This document shows positions 1 through 11,785 of a DNA stretch of 64,000 nucleotides, in pieces. Every line of letters begins with the position of its first letter. The stretch's first letter is position 1. The DNA is from Fennellomyces sp. T-0311 (Eukaryota > Mucoromycota > Mucoromycetes > Mucorales > Lichtheimiaceae). Where the stretch lies: the NCBI GenBank assembly GCA_025266875.1, contig JALLLT010000034.1, forward strand, positions 124,001 to 188,000, in the 5' to 3' direction. The notes below the pieces were generated by a model. The model did no database searches, was not told the origin of the DNA, and saw nothing but the letters and a program-made list of their open reading frames with translations. The position numbers and the translations under genes were made by a program.

Positions 1-2623
1 ACATGAAGATGACGTGTGGCGAAAATCCCAAGAGTTATTACGGTGGCTATCTAAACCGCATGCCAATGACACGTAAAAAGATTATTATCTTTCACTTGAT
101 TTTCTATGAGAATAACACACGTGGTTAGGTATGGGTGAGGCTTATTTGTTCAGACGTCGATTTGAGGAAGCGCAGGCCCTCAAACGCTCGCAAGACGACT
201 GGTGCGACGCTGCAGCGCGGATCAACAAGACTTTGGCAGATGAAGTTAACGAAGATAAGATGACTCGGCTGTCGGAGCGATACCCCGAGTCGCTCAAGCT
301 TGAGAGCTTGGTTGCATTGCTGCGCCATCAGGTCAAACTGAATATTCACTGCTATCTGCCTCAAGATCTCGAGGCAATGGTTCAACACTCGCTCGAATTC
401 GATTTTGAGATCGCAGCGTTCCACCATGCTCTAAGTGCATGGCAGGTACCTGAGATCATCAAACGCGCCAGAACCAATATTACAATTGCCACATTTTCGG
501 GTAAACATTTTCTCATGTTTCTAATAAGGTTTTTTTTACTAATATGGGCTTTAAAACATGACTAGACATGTGGGGATACAAGGTTCGTGCCGTTTTGGGG
601 GCCATCAAAGTGAGGAAAGCAATTAATGGATTTGGGTCGTAGCATGAAGCAATGGATCAGAATGTAAATGCGCCAAACATTCTGTCCGACGCAGGTATTC
701 CTGTGGCTTTCAAGAGTGATCATCCAGTCATGAATGCCGTACGTACCTGGAAAAAAAAATAGTCCACAAGCAGGTTGAACTGATATATCCTGCAGAGGGA
801 CTTGCTCCACGAAGCACAGAAAGCGTATCACTATGGATTTGACGAACACAAGGCACTTGCCGCGGTAACAAGCGTTCCAGCCAATGCATTAGCACTTGGC
901 CACCGTATTGGAAGGTTGGGAACATGACATCTTTGCTATATATTTATACATACTCACGCTTTGAAACCAACAAAAGCATCGAGCCAGGCAAGGACGCTGA
1001 CATTGTTATATGGGAACGCCATCCACTGCGACTTGGTGCGAGACCCAAGCAGGTGATTGTGGATGGCATTGAGCTCGACTTTCAAGCGTCGTGGACCAAG
1101 CATGTGGACGAAATTGGCGACGATGCAGACTTTGCAGAGACCGAAATAATACAGGAAAGTAGCCCAGAGATGCGTCACTGGTTACCTGAAGCGTCCGGCG
1201 AAACAATGAAGCTAGAGGATCATGGGCTGGACAATCCTATCATTATGGATGACGCATGCGCGCCTGACACCAATTCATTTGTTCTGCGCAACATCAGCCG
1301 TCTCTATATGGGACCTGGCCAGACGTATCGAGGATCGGTGTATCTTGTTGTCAAAGAGGGCCAAGTGGTGTGCGCCGGGGATGAGTGTGATCGCGACCAT
1401 ATTGAGTGGCCGTCATCAAGCCCTGTATTTGAAATGGGAGGAGCTGTCGTGGTTCCGGTAAGCGGCTTTCACGTGAAATACGAGGACTTGCTAAATTCGG
1501 AGGGATAAGGGTCTGGTATCGACAGGTGTTTCACTTGGATTGGGAGAAATTCAAGCAGAGTCGAGTACCTTGGATGGCTACGCAGAGAATGATGTCAAGG
1601 ATCCAGATCTAGCGCAACGAATCACTCGTGCCGTGGATGGACTCAAGCTCAGCAGCTTGCATCTTCAAAAGGCATTCAAAGCCGGTGTCACCTCATCGGT
1701 CTCGCAGCCACTGATCGATTCCGAGCTGCTTGCCGGTGTTTCCGTCGCTTTCAGAACCGGTGTACAGCATACGTGTATGACAAAAAAGGGGTTTCTCGGG
1801 TTATACAAGCTCACAAGTTAATCATTTAGTGCTCGACGCGAACGACACACTTGTGAAAGAAGAAGCCGCGCTCCACTTTGCAATCGGCCATTCAGGTAAC
1901 TGCGGTTGCACTTACTGGAAACCAATGAACTCACACATTGCGTATCAAAAAGGCAAACTGACTGTATCTCAGCAAATTGCTGCGATTCGGGAGCTGCTTA
2001 CGACCAGCCAGGACAACATTTTTGCTCGTGCAGCGCAAGGCAAGGTCCCGGTTGTCATAGAAACACACGACAAGGACGAGATCGCGTCCATTGTGCAGCT
2101 GAAGCGGCAACTACTCGCCCGTGGCAGCGTCCAGTTTGTCATCCTTGGTGGTGCTGAATCGTATTTGGTGGCAGACCACTTGGCGGCAATGGACATTCCC
2201 GTTATTCTCAAACCAGCTCGATGTTTCCCCGGCACGTGGCAAGAGCGCCTCTGTCTTGCAGGCCCACCACTGACGCGTGACACGGCATTGGATATCCTTT
2301 TACGACGTGGAGTCCGCGTGGGCTTGGCGAGCACAGACATGGACGATGGCAATGCGCGCAACCTGATCTGGGAGGCTGGATGGAACCTGGCACATAACGG
2401 ACAGCTATCGACGGAGGAGGCGATTGGTTTGGTCACCTGGAACTTGGCCGAAATGTTTAACCTCGATAGACCGGAGAGTCCGGATCCGATTGGCGTCCTG
2501 CGACAGGGCAAGAAGGCCGACTTTGTGGCCTACAACGGTGATCCGTTTGTCTTTGGCACCAAGGTGCTGATGGTGTACGGCGGTGGACACCAAGGCCCCC
2601 TCTGCTTCCCCAAGCAGATCTAA
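1..2623 (+). CDS. Amidohydrolase-family metallo-hydrolase (fungal CE9-like), 5' end outside window
   Basis: This is the 3' part of a two-module amidohydrolase; the N-terminal part lies upstream of base 1. Joined exons read <1-72, 129-500, 566-609, 661-738, 796-914, 977-1457, 1510-1774 and 1830-2623, and the frame is kept throughout. A further 57-nt segment (1896-1952) may be an in-frame intron. Visible family landmarks are KMTCGENPK near the start, IHCY and FHHALSAW (likely metal-ligand histidines), VALKSDHP-like VAFKSDHPV, SIEPGKDADIVIWE, PGLVSTGVSLGLGE, and near the C-terminus GKKADFVAYNGDPF. The repeated 'GK.ADFV' signature suggests two composite beta-sandwich halves. Family knowledge says a metal-dependent hydrolase of cyclic amides or deacetylation type; the substrate cannot be told. 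It is tandem with VAC14, 92 bp downstream. Confidence 0.82.
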
Positions 2624-2715
2624 GGTGGAGTTTCTTTTTTTGGGATGCGGTTACGCACAGGACGGACGACGGCATACTTCACCTTCCCCTTTTTTTTCAC
2701 ACTTTCGTGACAACC

Positions 2716-5700
2716 ATGGACGCCACGCTGTTCTCGGCCCATCTTGTGCGAGGCCTCACTGATAAGATTTACGATAAACGGAAATCCGCTGCGTTAGAGA
2801 TTGAAAAGTAATAAATGCAAGCGTTTTTCCGTTTCGCCATTTGCTTATTCAAACCAGACTTGTACGTGATAATGAGACCACGCCAGCACACATTACCGAA
2901 ATTATCGACACGCTTGTGCAAGACTTTGTTTATTCGAATAATTCCAACGCCCGGAATGGCGGTCTGATTGGCTTGGCTGCCACCGCGATTGCGCTTGGTC
3001 CAGTAAGGACACAACCTCATTCTGTGAGACGCTTGTCACTAAAAAAGTAGCGCATAGGCCGTCGCCCCTTATCTTGATATCATTGTTCCGCCCATTCTGT
3101 CGTGCTTTAGCAACCAGGACTCGCGCGTGCGCTACTATGCCTGCGAGAGCATGTACAACATTGCCAAGGTGGCCAAGGGCGAGGTCCTGCGCTTCTTCAA
3201 CAGCATCTTTGACGCTCTATGCAAAGTAAACAAAGCGTAATGGAATGTTTATACAGAGGTGCATTAACAGCGTGTGTAGCTTGCAGCAGACCCGACATTG
3301 ACAGTGAAGAACGGAGCCGATCTGCTTGACCGGCTGATCAAAGATATCGTTTCAGAGCTATCGACGACATACGTATCACCGCACCAAGAGCCGTACAACC
3401 CGCCTGAATCTGAGCAGGAGACCGACAGCCTGGTCGTTCCTCGCTCGCTGCCACGCAACACCGCCTTTTCGCTACCACGCTTCATCCCCGTCCTCAGCCA
3501 ACGAATCTATGTGAAGAACTCGTTTACTCGGCAATACCTCGTATCGTGGATTTCGGTACTGGACTCCATCCCCGACCTGGAGCTCGTCTCGTTTCTGCCC
3601 GAGTTTCTGGATGGGCTGTTGAACTGTCTGAGCGATCCCAGCCACGAGGTGCGTGTGGCTACCAGCACGTTGCTAGGCGAATTTTTGCAAGAGATCAAAC
3701 AAGCAGCCGCCGTGCGTGGACAACAGGAGGACGACAACCATAGCAACAACAGCAGCAGCGACCATGAACACGGCAAGGGAACGTATATGGCTGGACAGGG
3801 TGTGATTGTGCAGTATGATCGAATTGTCGAAACCCTCGTGCAGCACCTTTCATCGCCTGAGGAGGATATCCAGCGCACAGCACTGCAGTGGATCAACGAG
3901 TTCATCTCCATTGCCAAAGACGTCGTCATCCAATTTACGCCACGTATCATTCTTGCGGTTCTTCCGTGCCTCGCTCACTCAACGTCGGTGATCCAGAACA
4001 CAGCTATCGAAACGAATAGAAACCTTCAAAAGCTAGTGCTCGAGGCATCTACAACGCCCGTATTAAACACGAACGATGAGAATGATCCGGATTCAGATGC
4101 ATCTCCAGTGCATCGATCGGTTGATGAAGAGCCGTTTGATTATCAGACCACAGTATCTAACCTGAGACTCCAGTTCCTCAACGAGAACGAGGAGACGCGC
4201 GTAGCCAGCCTGGAATGGCTTCTGATGCTGCATAAAAAGGCACCCACCAAGGTAAATGTGCTAGAGACAGCTTTTCAGGAGCGAGGGAATTGATATGGGA
4301 GCACAGATTTTGGCATCAGATGATGGCACCTTTCCCGCACTGCTCAAAACACTGTCGGATTCTTCAGAAGAGGTAATCTATTTATATACGCTACTCATTC
4401 GATATGGCTCGGAGCTAACTGCTGTCGAAAAAAAAAAGGTGGTTCGACGAGATCTACAGCTTTTGGCGCAAATATCGTCGCATTCGAACAACGAATACTT
4501 TCGTCATTTTATGACCAACTTGCTGTCTCTCTTTAGCACCGATCGACGGCTGCTGGAGTCTCGAGGCAGCTTAATCATCCGACAGTTGTGCCTGAGTTTG
4601 GACCCTGAGCAAATCTATACGACTATTGCTGAAATCCTTGGAGTTGACGAGGTGAGGCACCTCCACTTTTCACGCATGGGGCATACTAACGGGAGATGCA
4701 CGACAGGATCTGGAATTCGCCAGTATCATGGTCCAAAACCTCAACCTTATACTGATCACTGCGACGGAACTGTCCGATTTGAGGAAGCGACTGCGTAATC
4801 TGGATCACAAGGTATGCATCAAGGGAGTCTAGGGGGGTGAAGAGCAAGCGCTCAATGCGTAGATGGTATACAGGAAGGGCAGCGGCTGTTTAACACGCTT
4901 TATCGGTCCTGGTGTCACAATGCGGTGGCGACATTTTCATTATGTTTGTTGGCGCAAGCATATGAGCACGCAGCAAATATGCTTCAGATTTTGTAAGTGG
5001 CCGATGCATTATTGGGATGAGCGCCACTAAACCAGAGCTAGCGCCGAGCTTGAAATCACAGTGAGCATGCTGATCCAAGTGGATAAATTGGTGCAGCTGC
5101 TTGAGTCCCCGGTGTTTACATGTTCGTTTTGAGAGTAATACGTACATGAATCTCGCATACTGATTGGGTATATGATAGACTTGCGTCTGCAGCTGTTGGA
5201 GCCTGAGAAACACCCGTATCTCTTCAAGTGTCTGTACGGCATCTTGATGCTGTTGCCCCAGTCTTCGGCGTTTTCGACCTTGCGCAACCGTCTGAGCAGC
5301 GTTTCGTCGCTGGGCTTTTTCCACATGATGCCCAACAAGAGCTCACTGGCTCCTCCGACCGAAGCATCGGCGGTCAAGCAGCGAGGGACAAGCAAGTCGT
5401 CCAAGACATCTGAGGATGGAATCAAGTTTCAGGAGCTCTTGCAGCACTTCAAAGCGGTGCAATCGCGCCATGAGCGTCAAAGAAAGCAAGGTTCGATTTA
5501 CTTTTTTTGTTTTCCTAAATGTAGATGTATTAATCTATTTATTCTTAATTAGCCATGCAAAACATCCCCCGGAGCAGTGGAAGATCTAGAAGATCACCCT
5601 ACAGCAGTAAGGGTCTGCACGGTGTATAAACAAACAATGGCTGACCAAAAGTAAAAATAATACACAGGCGACCCTTCTTTCCACTATTATCGTGAGGATA

Positions 5701-5981
5701 GCAGCAGTGCCAACGGCAATGGCATCAGTAACGGAAGCAACACAAAGACAGGCGCGACGAACTCAATTGGCGCGAGTACGAGCAGTGGGCTCCTGAACAA
5801 GCACCACCGGGACTCGGCCACGCCCAACAGTAGCAACGACCCACGCAACAGCGCCAACGGAAACGGACATAGCAACAGCAGCAGCGCGAGTGCGCAGCAA
5901 CACTTTATGCGGGCTACGGGTCATACTGCGCGTGTGGCACCCCGCAAGTCGACGGCTGCAGGAATGGGAGGACGCAAGTGA
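2716..5981 (+). CDS. VAC14: VAC14, scaffold of the PI(3,5)P2 kinase (Fab1/PIKfyve) complex
   Basis: Twelve exons can be joined without breaking the frame: 2716-2807, 2858-3002, 3058-3225, 3280-4251, 4307-4372, 4439-4651, 4707-4811, 4874-4992, 5036-5121, 5179-5490, 5553-5606 and 5668-5981. They give about 881 aa, close to the family length. Segments match VAC14 from end to end: [18 protein letters not shown] at the start, [65 protein letters not shown], and the [13 protein letters not shown] end that binds partners. HEAT-like repeats fill most of the chain. A Ser/Asn/Gly-rich tail of about 100 residues replaces the short mammalian C-terminus. VAC14 scaffolds the lipid kinase Fab1 and phosphatase Fig4 on vacuole/endosome membranes. 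The start is the first ATG of the conserved frame. Confidence 0.95.
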
Positions 5982-6100
5982 ATACAACAGGTTTTTATAC
6001 ATAGAATCTTTGGGGGGGAGGAGGAGGAGGAGGGAATTGTACAACAACAGCACCGAAAACATTAGGATACCTTATTCAATTATATACACACACACACTTT

Positions 6101-7402
6101 TTACTCCATCATCCATCCGTTGCCCTGCGCAGCCCATGCCTCCCACAAGAGCTTGAAGTCGCTGAGGACGCTGGTGCATACTATATGACCCAGCATGTCG
6201 GCACAGAGGTCAATTTTGGTAATGATTTGATGGTACAGAATAGGCAGGCTAGTCGTAGCGCGATCAATGAGCTCCCCAAACTCTACACGCCATATGTCTG
6301 GTTACGTTATTTTTTTTAGGCTCGTGTCGATTTCCCATGCATACTTGTAACCTTACCAAGGACTTGTGCTGCTGAAAAAAGCTTGATTAAAGTGCGGATG
6401 TACATATGATATCGGTCGTCCCTGTTTTCGTGTGTAAGCCCGGTATCTGTATGCGTAAACGCTTCTCCTTACATCATTCTTGGAACCTGCGGGTCCTGTC
6501 GTATCCGCTCCACTAGCTTGTTGTTTTTCCATGACGACTGGATCTGCAAGATACCGTGGGATCAGTTCACACTATCACAATTCAACCAGCAGCTTCGTTA
6601 CATGTCGACCCAGCGAAGCACGCCATTTTTTTGTGGTATGAGTTGCTGTGGGAGTGGCCGTGACACTAGTAGATTTGATCAGGGCCTCCTCGAGGGTCTG
6701 AAGCTCATTCATGATCCGCATAGGATCGCTCCGTTGTCGAAGGCTTTTCACGATCGACAACAAATGCTCCGTCAGAGCCAGTTTGTTGTCAAGGTCCGGA
6801 ATATCTTGGTTTGGCTGGTACCACAGCTGCTTCGGAACGTACAGCCGATCGGTGAGATAGCCTCCTTGGACCATGCTCTGTTTGAGCCGTTTCAATAATG
6901 CCCAGTAATAGGACGAAGTGGCGCCGACAGACTCGTGAATTGGCGTGCTGGCGAAAAACAGCGACGGACTGGTCTGGAACACTGGCTCTTCAGAGGTGGT
7001 CGACGGCGATGGCGAATGGCGCCAGGGATCATCGTTAATGGAGACGGGAGTGGGGGGACCGTCTGACCATTCTTCCGTGCACACCGACGGAATTTCCTGT
7101 TCCAATACGGTGATCCGCTGAGCATATGTATCCCGCTTATGTATAAAGAAGCATCAGCAAAACACGTATTGCAAGGCGCATACTGGGCCACTCACAATCT
7201 TCACAAGAGCGTCGTCCTTGACCTTGGACAGCAATGCCACGGTCTCTGCGTAGGCATCGATGGCCTCTTCGGCGTTGCCGGCGGAATCATGGAGGACGGC
7301 CAATTTGGCTTTGGCGAGGGCGGCTTCCACGGCCAGTTCGTCCTGTTTTTTGGCGGTGCGAAGAAGCATGCGACTTGTGCTGCGAAATAGCCCACGCTTC
7401 AT
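6101..7402 (-). CDS. MIT-domain protein
   Basis: Five exons on the minus strand (7402-7196, 7135-6587, 6543-6473, 6421-6357, 6297-6101) join in frame to about 362 aa. Residues about 17-95 form an N-terminal MIT three-helix bundle: many Ala/Leu, ALAKAKLAVLHDSAGN, then EEAIDAYAETVALL, and the typical RDTYAQRITVLE end. MIT domains bind ESCRT-III tails, so a role in endosomal sorting or trafficking is inferred. The middle (about 95-150) is Ser/Pro/Thr-rich and probably disordered. The C-terminal third is helical, with DRYHMYIRTLIKLFSAAQV and SDFKLLWEAWAAQ. There is no AAA ATPase module, so it is not Vps4. Its 3' end faces VAC14 about 120 bp away. Confidence 0.72.
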
Positions 7403-8445
7403 CGTGCTTTAATTTGCTGCTGGCGAAAGAAAGTTGGAATAAGAAAGGGGCAGAGAAAACAAATTTAAAGTGCATTTCAGCAACTTAAGGAGGTGTGGAG
7501 CATACTCTAAACAATAGGGATCGGAGCCAAGAACAAGGGGACGCTTTGCTCGCTCCAGCCGCGTATGTACCCTATGCCGGCAGGAGCGAACAAAGGGATC
7601 GGCAGCAAGTATTGTATCTAGCAGGCTGATATACGTGGGCAGATCTCTTGTAATTTACCGCCACTCCTCGATCGTGTCAAGCGGGTTGTTAATCGGATCA
7701 TGCCATGAATGGATGGATAATCTTTTAGGCTTTTTTGGCTTGGCCAATTGGTTCGCCCTCGGCCTTCATCCGCCCGGACACGCAGCTCGACAAGCGCACC
7801 AGGCCGAGCAAGCGGCAGGCTACGGGTAGCCATTGGTTTCCACATGAGGCACAGCTGTCAAACGTATGGGGAAAGGGGAGCGCGCAACGGGCTGTGGAAA
7901 AACCTGGGAAAATAATGTCAACTCCGAAAGTGTCCTTGCTTTGTCATGGAAAATAAATCGAAAATGTAGGGTTTTCGAGGGTAAAACGAGCAAAAAGTAA
8001 AAGACACGTGAGCTCAAGCATTCCGGTCCCCGCGCTTTGGAGCTTATGATTTCTTACTCATTCCGAACCCACTTCTTGCCGACGAAAACGCATGCTTTTG
8101 TTTCTCTTGCCTTCTTTTTTGCCTTCTTTCGCTTGCATCCGCTGGCCCCAGATGGCTGGCCTGCGCCCGGCCGGTGTCAGGTGCCAGCCAGTGGGGCTGC
8201 GGCCAGGTCTGAGGGGAAACACGGGCAAAGCGAGAGTCAGCACGGAATCAAGTTATTAATGAGATCGAAATCTGCACATGAAAATCCCGTGCAATGATAG
8301 GAATGGCTCACTCTAATGCATCCCCTTTCCTTTAACTAACATGGGAAAAAAAGTTTTTTGGAACAATGGATCCACAAACCTATAAAAAACTCACTCCCGT
8401 CTTTTATCTGGCTTTTTTTCTGCCCCTTTTCTTTTTACACACATC
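7403..8445. other. Divergent intergenic region (MIT gene and WRKY-like gene)
   Basis: About 1 kb between two divergently transcribed genes. It holds several open frames on both strands with no family features, which I read as chance. A T-rich stretch and a TATA motif lie before the plus-strand gene. No RNA gene or repeat was seen. Confidence 0.6.
8391..8397 (+). promoter_or_regulatory. TATA-like box of the WRKY-like gene
   Basis: TATAAAA lies 55 bp upstream of the ATG at 8446 and is followed by a pyrimidine-rich stretch. Position and sequence fit a fungal TATA promoter; inference only. Confidence 0.5.
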
Positions 8446-9311
8446 ATGCAACACTTCCCCGACTGCCATCCACGACGACGGACATCGCTGTCGTCTCAGT
8501 GCAGCGAATTATCCTCAACGTCAGATTCAAATCCAATATTCGATCTGCAAGACCTCGTCCAACAGTACAAATCACAACCCGAGCTGCTGAAGCTCATTCT
8601 GCAAAGCAAAGTCGAGGAAGACAAACGGCGGGCCGAGGAGGCCAAGCTGCGCATCAAAGAACTCGACCTATACCTCAAAGAAAAGCATATTCCATCCAAA
8701 CGTCGCATTTCCTCATCTTCATCCTCGGACGAGTCGGTTGACCATCGCCGTCGCAACTCGGCCGCCTTTGCTATGGTTGCTATGCAGCAACAGTCCCCAT
8801 CCCCATCATCGCCTCCAGCATCACCATCAAGGTAATCAAGTGCTTAGCAGCGACGGTGTGCGTAGGGCTGACACAAGCACATTACTATAGTTCATACCCA
8901 TCGCCTGATTCCACATACAACACTAAAGAAGACGAGGACGAGGAGCGGCCAAGGAAACGACGAGAGATGCAGGCCATCACAAAGATCGTCGAGACCAGAG
9001 ACTTCCCGTACCAAGACGACTACTTCTGGAAGAACAACGGCAACACAACGCAGAAAAAGACAGGCTGCAAAAGCATCTACTACAAATGCTCCAACAGTAA
9101 TAAGGTAAGCAACGGGAATTGGCTGGAATTTACGGATTCCATTTTTGTTTGTGTATGTACATGTGGCGGAGTGTCCTAACATGTCTCATCACCTTAGGGC
9201 TGCCCTGTCAATAAGACGGTAACGGCACGGCCGAACGGCGAGTACCTGATCAAATACCGAGGGAACCATCTACCAGAATGCGGTCGTGTTGAGCGTGTCC
9301 GCGATATATAA
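8446..9311 (+). CDS. WRKY/GCM1-type zinc-finger transcription factor-like protein
   Basis: Three exons (8446-8831, 8891-9104, 9198-9311) join to 237 aa. Residues about 30-85 are a charged helical segment (LLKLILQSKVEEDKRRAEEA), then a Ser-rich linker. The C-terminal ~70 residues align with the WRKY-GCM1 zinc-finger fold: DDYFWKNNGN stands where plant proteins have DGYRWRKYGQ, then SIYYKC, GCPVNKTV, and a distal H-x3-C (NHLPEC) as the second ligand pair. The last intron splits the zinc finger just before GCPV. By family analogy it is nuclear and binds DNA. The core heptad is WKNNGNT rather than WRKYGQK, so the binding specificity may differ. An alternative is a FLYWCH-like relative of the same superfamily. 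Confidence 0.72.
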
Positions 9312-9323
9312 TAGCTAGCCATG

Positions 9324-9345
9324 ATAATAATAATAATAATAATAA
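9324..9345. repeat. Trinucleotide microsatellite (ATA/TAA)n
   Basis: About seven tandem ATA units sit just after the WRKY-like stop codon, in its 3' UTR or the convergent intergenic space. Confidence 0.9.
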
Positions 9346-9397
9346 AAGTAACTGCATAATCTCATCACTATGTCTTTCCGATTCTTCACGTGAGTTT

Positions 9398-10002
9398 TTA
9401 TTTCCGCTCAAAGTATGGTGAATTGTTCATGATAACAATGGCGGTATCCAGGACGTATTCTCCAATGTTCAGATAGCTCTCCACGTAGCCCCGAATTTCT
9501 TTGTTCTGGATCCGGGAGACGGCGGGTCTACACCCATCCGATTTTAGTCATAATTGCACATAAGCCCAAAGGTCCAAAAACTTACTGTAGCCCTGTGGTC
9601 CGCTTGACACCAGCGAGGAATGTCGACACCAGCACGGCATCAACGGCGACATGAACCCATTTGGTCCATATGACTTCCTTGATGAGGGAGACGGCGATAG
9701 GTACGAGTAGGGACGATATTTTGAATGACTTTACGAAATGGAAACGATGGAGATTGTTGCGTGGGGTCGAAAAAGGCTTTGCTGGCGGAGTCAGCTTTGC
9801 AGGCCAACTATTTTTTTTTGCTTTGCTCGCGGACTCTCATCTGCATGATGAACCCTCCTATCCTCTTGTCAACCCTGGACAGCCTTACATGGCTACCCTG
9901 CTCCTCTCGCTCGTCTCGCCAGGCCTCCATTTCCCGCTTGTTACCCAGAAACACCGGCCTTGGCAACGGGAAGAAAGAATAGCATGTGAAGTCATCGGGC
10001 AT
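9398..10002 (-). CDS. DUF1748 (mitofissin/Atg44-like) protein, 5' structure uncertain
   Basis: The C-terminal two exons carry the DUF1748 signature. KWVHVAVDAVLVSTFLAG and VKRTTGLQ come first; after an intron (about 9529-9586, acceptor GTGTAG) follow RIQNKEIRGYVESYLNIGEY and a terminal SPYFERK. DUF1748 includes the small fungal mitochondrial intermembrane-space fission protein Atg44/mitofissin, usually about 75 aa. No methionine lies in frame immediately before the domain. An upstream exon starting at 10002 (MPDDFTCYSFFPLPRPVFLG) could be spliced on, giving an N-terminal extension, or it may be a separate small gene. The mariner element begins within about 40 bp of this upstream ATG. Family call is fairly firm; the start and first exon are not. 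Confidence 0.62.
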
Positions 10003-10049
10003 GCCCCCCTCCCAAAAAAGGAGACGTCTGAATCACATCCACAACTTTC

Positions 10050-10175
10050 CTATGGTCCAGGTACGGTATTTCCAAAAAGTAATGTCGCTATACGATGAAA
10101 ATGAAACATCACGTGAAATTAGTCTTGTGAGCAGAACAGCATGTATACTTAGAAATCAACGCTAACGAACTCTTG
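10050..10175 (+). repeat. Left terminal inverted repeat of the mariner element
   Basis: Reverse complement matches 11668-11785 with scattered substitutions; inner core AACGCTAACGAACTCTTG at about 10157-10174. A TATA-like ATATAAAAAG follows at about 10187. Confidence 0.85.
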
Positions 10176-10322
10176 CCGCTTGGAACTATATAAAAAGTCG
10201 TCCGTACCGCTTTTTTACTTCCACTGCACCATTACAATTTATAACATGCGAACACGAGTTTTTACATTTCTTTTTGAAGACATGCAGAGGAATGTCGTTA
10301 ATGAGACCGCAGCCTTGGGCCC

Positions 10323-11422
10323 ATGGATTATGTTGTTGACAAAGAACGTTTTGCAGTTAAAACAGTTGACTCGCACGCCAGGTATATGGAAAATCTTCCG
10401 AATTTATCTTCAGAGTCTTTTCGACAGCGAGTTCGTCGTCGTCGAACGCAGATAGATACGCCAAGGGATGAAGATGTTTATATGTGGGAAGCAACTGAAA
10501 AGCGAGATTATACTCGGTATACCATCAAGGAAAAGGAACGATTTTTTCTGAGAAAGATAACGAAGTGCTTGAGTGCATATGCCGCAGCCAAACAGTTGGG
10601 CATCGGTATCCGTACTGCTCAGAGATGGGTCAAAAAATATTGTGAACATGGGGACATCTTCTTTGAGTCTCTCAAAAAACCAGGTCGTAAGCCAATTCTG
10701 ACAGAAGAGCACCAGAAAGTTATTGAATCTTTCGCCGATGAAGATACACATCGTACTGTTGTTGAATTTCAGGTTTTTCGTAGTGCGGTTTATCATTTCA
10801 CGATTACGAAATGTAACCTTTCGCTTAAGAAAGCAGACTTACACTCTTGAGGAAAGAAATTCCCCAGAGAAGATCAAGGAACGTTATAATTGAGTTAGTC
10901 GATGGGAAAAAAACTGGTATGGACCCTGAGAAAAAATGTGTATTCCTTGACGAGCCTTCCTTTCATATCAGCTTGAGACGCTCTAGGGGTTGGTCTAAAA
11001 GAGATACTCGTGCAATTGTCAAGACGCCTAAAATGAGAGCGGAAACAACGACCATATTAGGCGTCATTTTTTCTTCTGGTCTGGTCAATGTTAGTGTGAG
11101 AGTTCCAAAGGCGAACAAGAGACAGAAAGCTAACGGTGATGAGTATGTAAGCACCGCCACTATTACAGGTCACTATTTCAGTTTCTTGAAAGCAACAATG
11201 GATGAGATGGATAGGCATGAGAAGTATAACAGTTACTATATCGTCATGGATAATGAGTCCATAAATATAAACAGCGATATAGCAAAATACATCAAGTGGC
11301 AAGGATATCGATGTGCTTATTTACCGTCATATTCTGCTGAACTCAATCCGATCGACAATTTCTGGTCAGTAACAAAAAATCACGTTAAGCGTGGGCGGCA
11401 TTTGACACGGAAACTTCAATGA
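10323..11422 (+). pseudogene. Transposase of Tc1/mariner (DDE_3) type, inactivated
   Basis: The N-terminal part (10323-10775) has a helix-turn-helix region: CLSAYAAAKQLGIGIRTAQR then a GRKP-type segment (KPGRKPILTEEH). The catalytic part is in another frame (10847-11422): CVFLDEPSFH (first Asp), YYIVMDNES (second Asp), then LPSYSAELNPIDNFW about 34 residues later. The frame changes near 10775 and again between 10850 and 10930; in the frame continuing the homology there are in-frame stops around 10893 and 10929. The third acidic position, usually Glu in Tc1, reads Asp. Several independent lesions make it a dead copy. Confidence 0.85.
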
Positions 11423-11667
11423 CTAGAATTAAGCAAGGATGCCTCAGCGTAAGACCGAGTGATTACGAGGGGCTTACTAGACACTTGCCGAAAATTTGGG
11501 AGAAGTGTCGAAACATGGAACCGATCTAGCATGCATATCGGCTATTTCCCATTAACTATCCAGGGTAAGACCACAAAAAATTAGATGTGCCGAACAAAAA
11601 AAGAGGAAAAGCAGAACAAAAAAGGTGATTAGGTAGATGACAGCCATTTGTCAGGTAAGCAGTAAGT

Positions 11668-11785
11668 TCCCAAGAGTTCGTTAGCGTTGGTTTCTAAGCA
11701 TACTTGCTGTTCTGGTCACAAGGCTAATTTCACAAGCTGTTTAATTTTCATAGTATAGCTACACTACTTCCTGGAAATACTGCAT
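11668..11785 (-). repeat. Right terminal inverted repeat of the mariner element
   Basis: Inverted partner of 10050-10175, including CAAGAGTTCGTTAGCGTT and GCTAATTTCAC. Confidence 0.85.

Noticed and set aside
610..642. An apparent 33-nt intron in the amidohydrolase gene
   Set aside because: Moving the acceptor to 660 gives a 51-nt intron and a better family match (AIK then NVNAPNILSDAG).
3507..3950. Minus-strand 147-codon frame inside VAC14
   Set aside because: Antisense shadow of a strongly conserved VAC14 exon.
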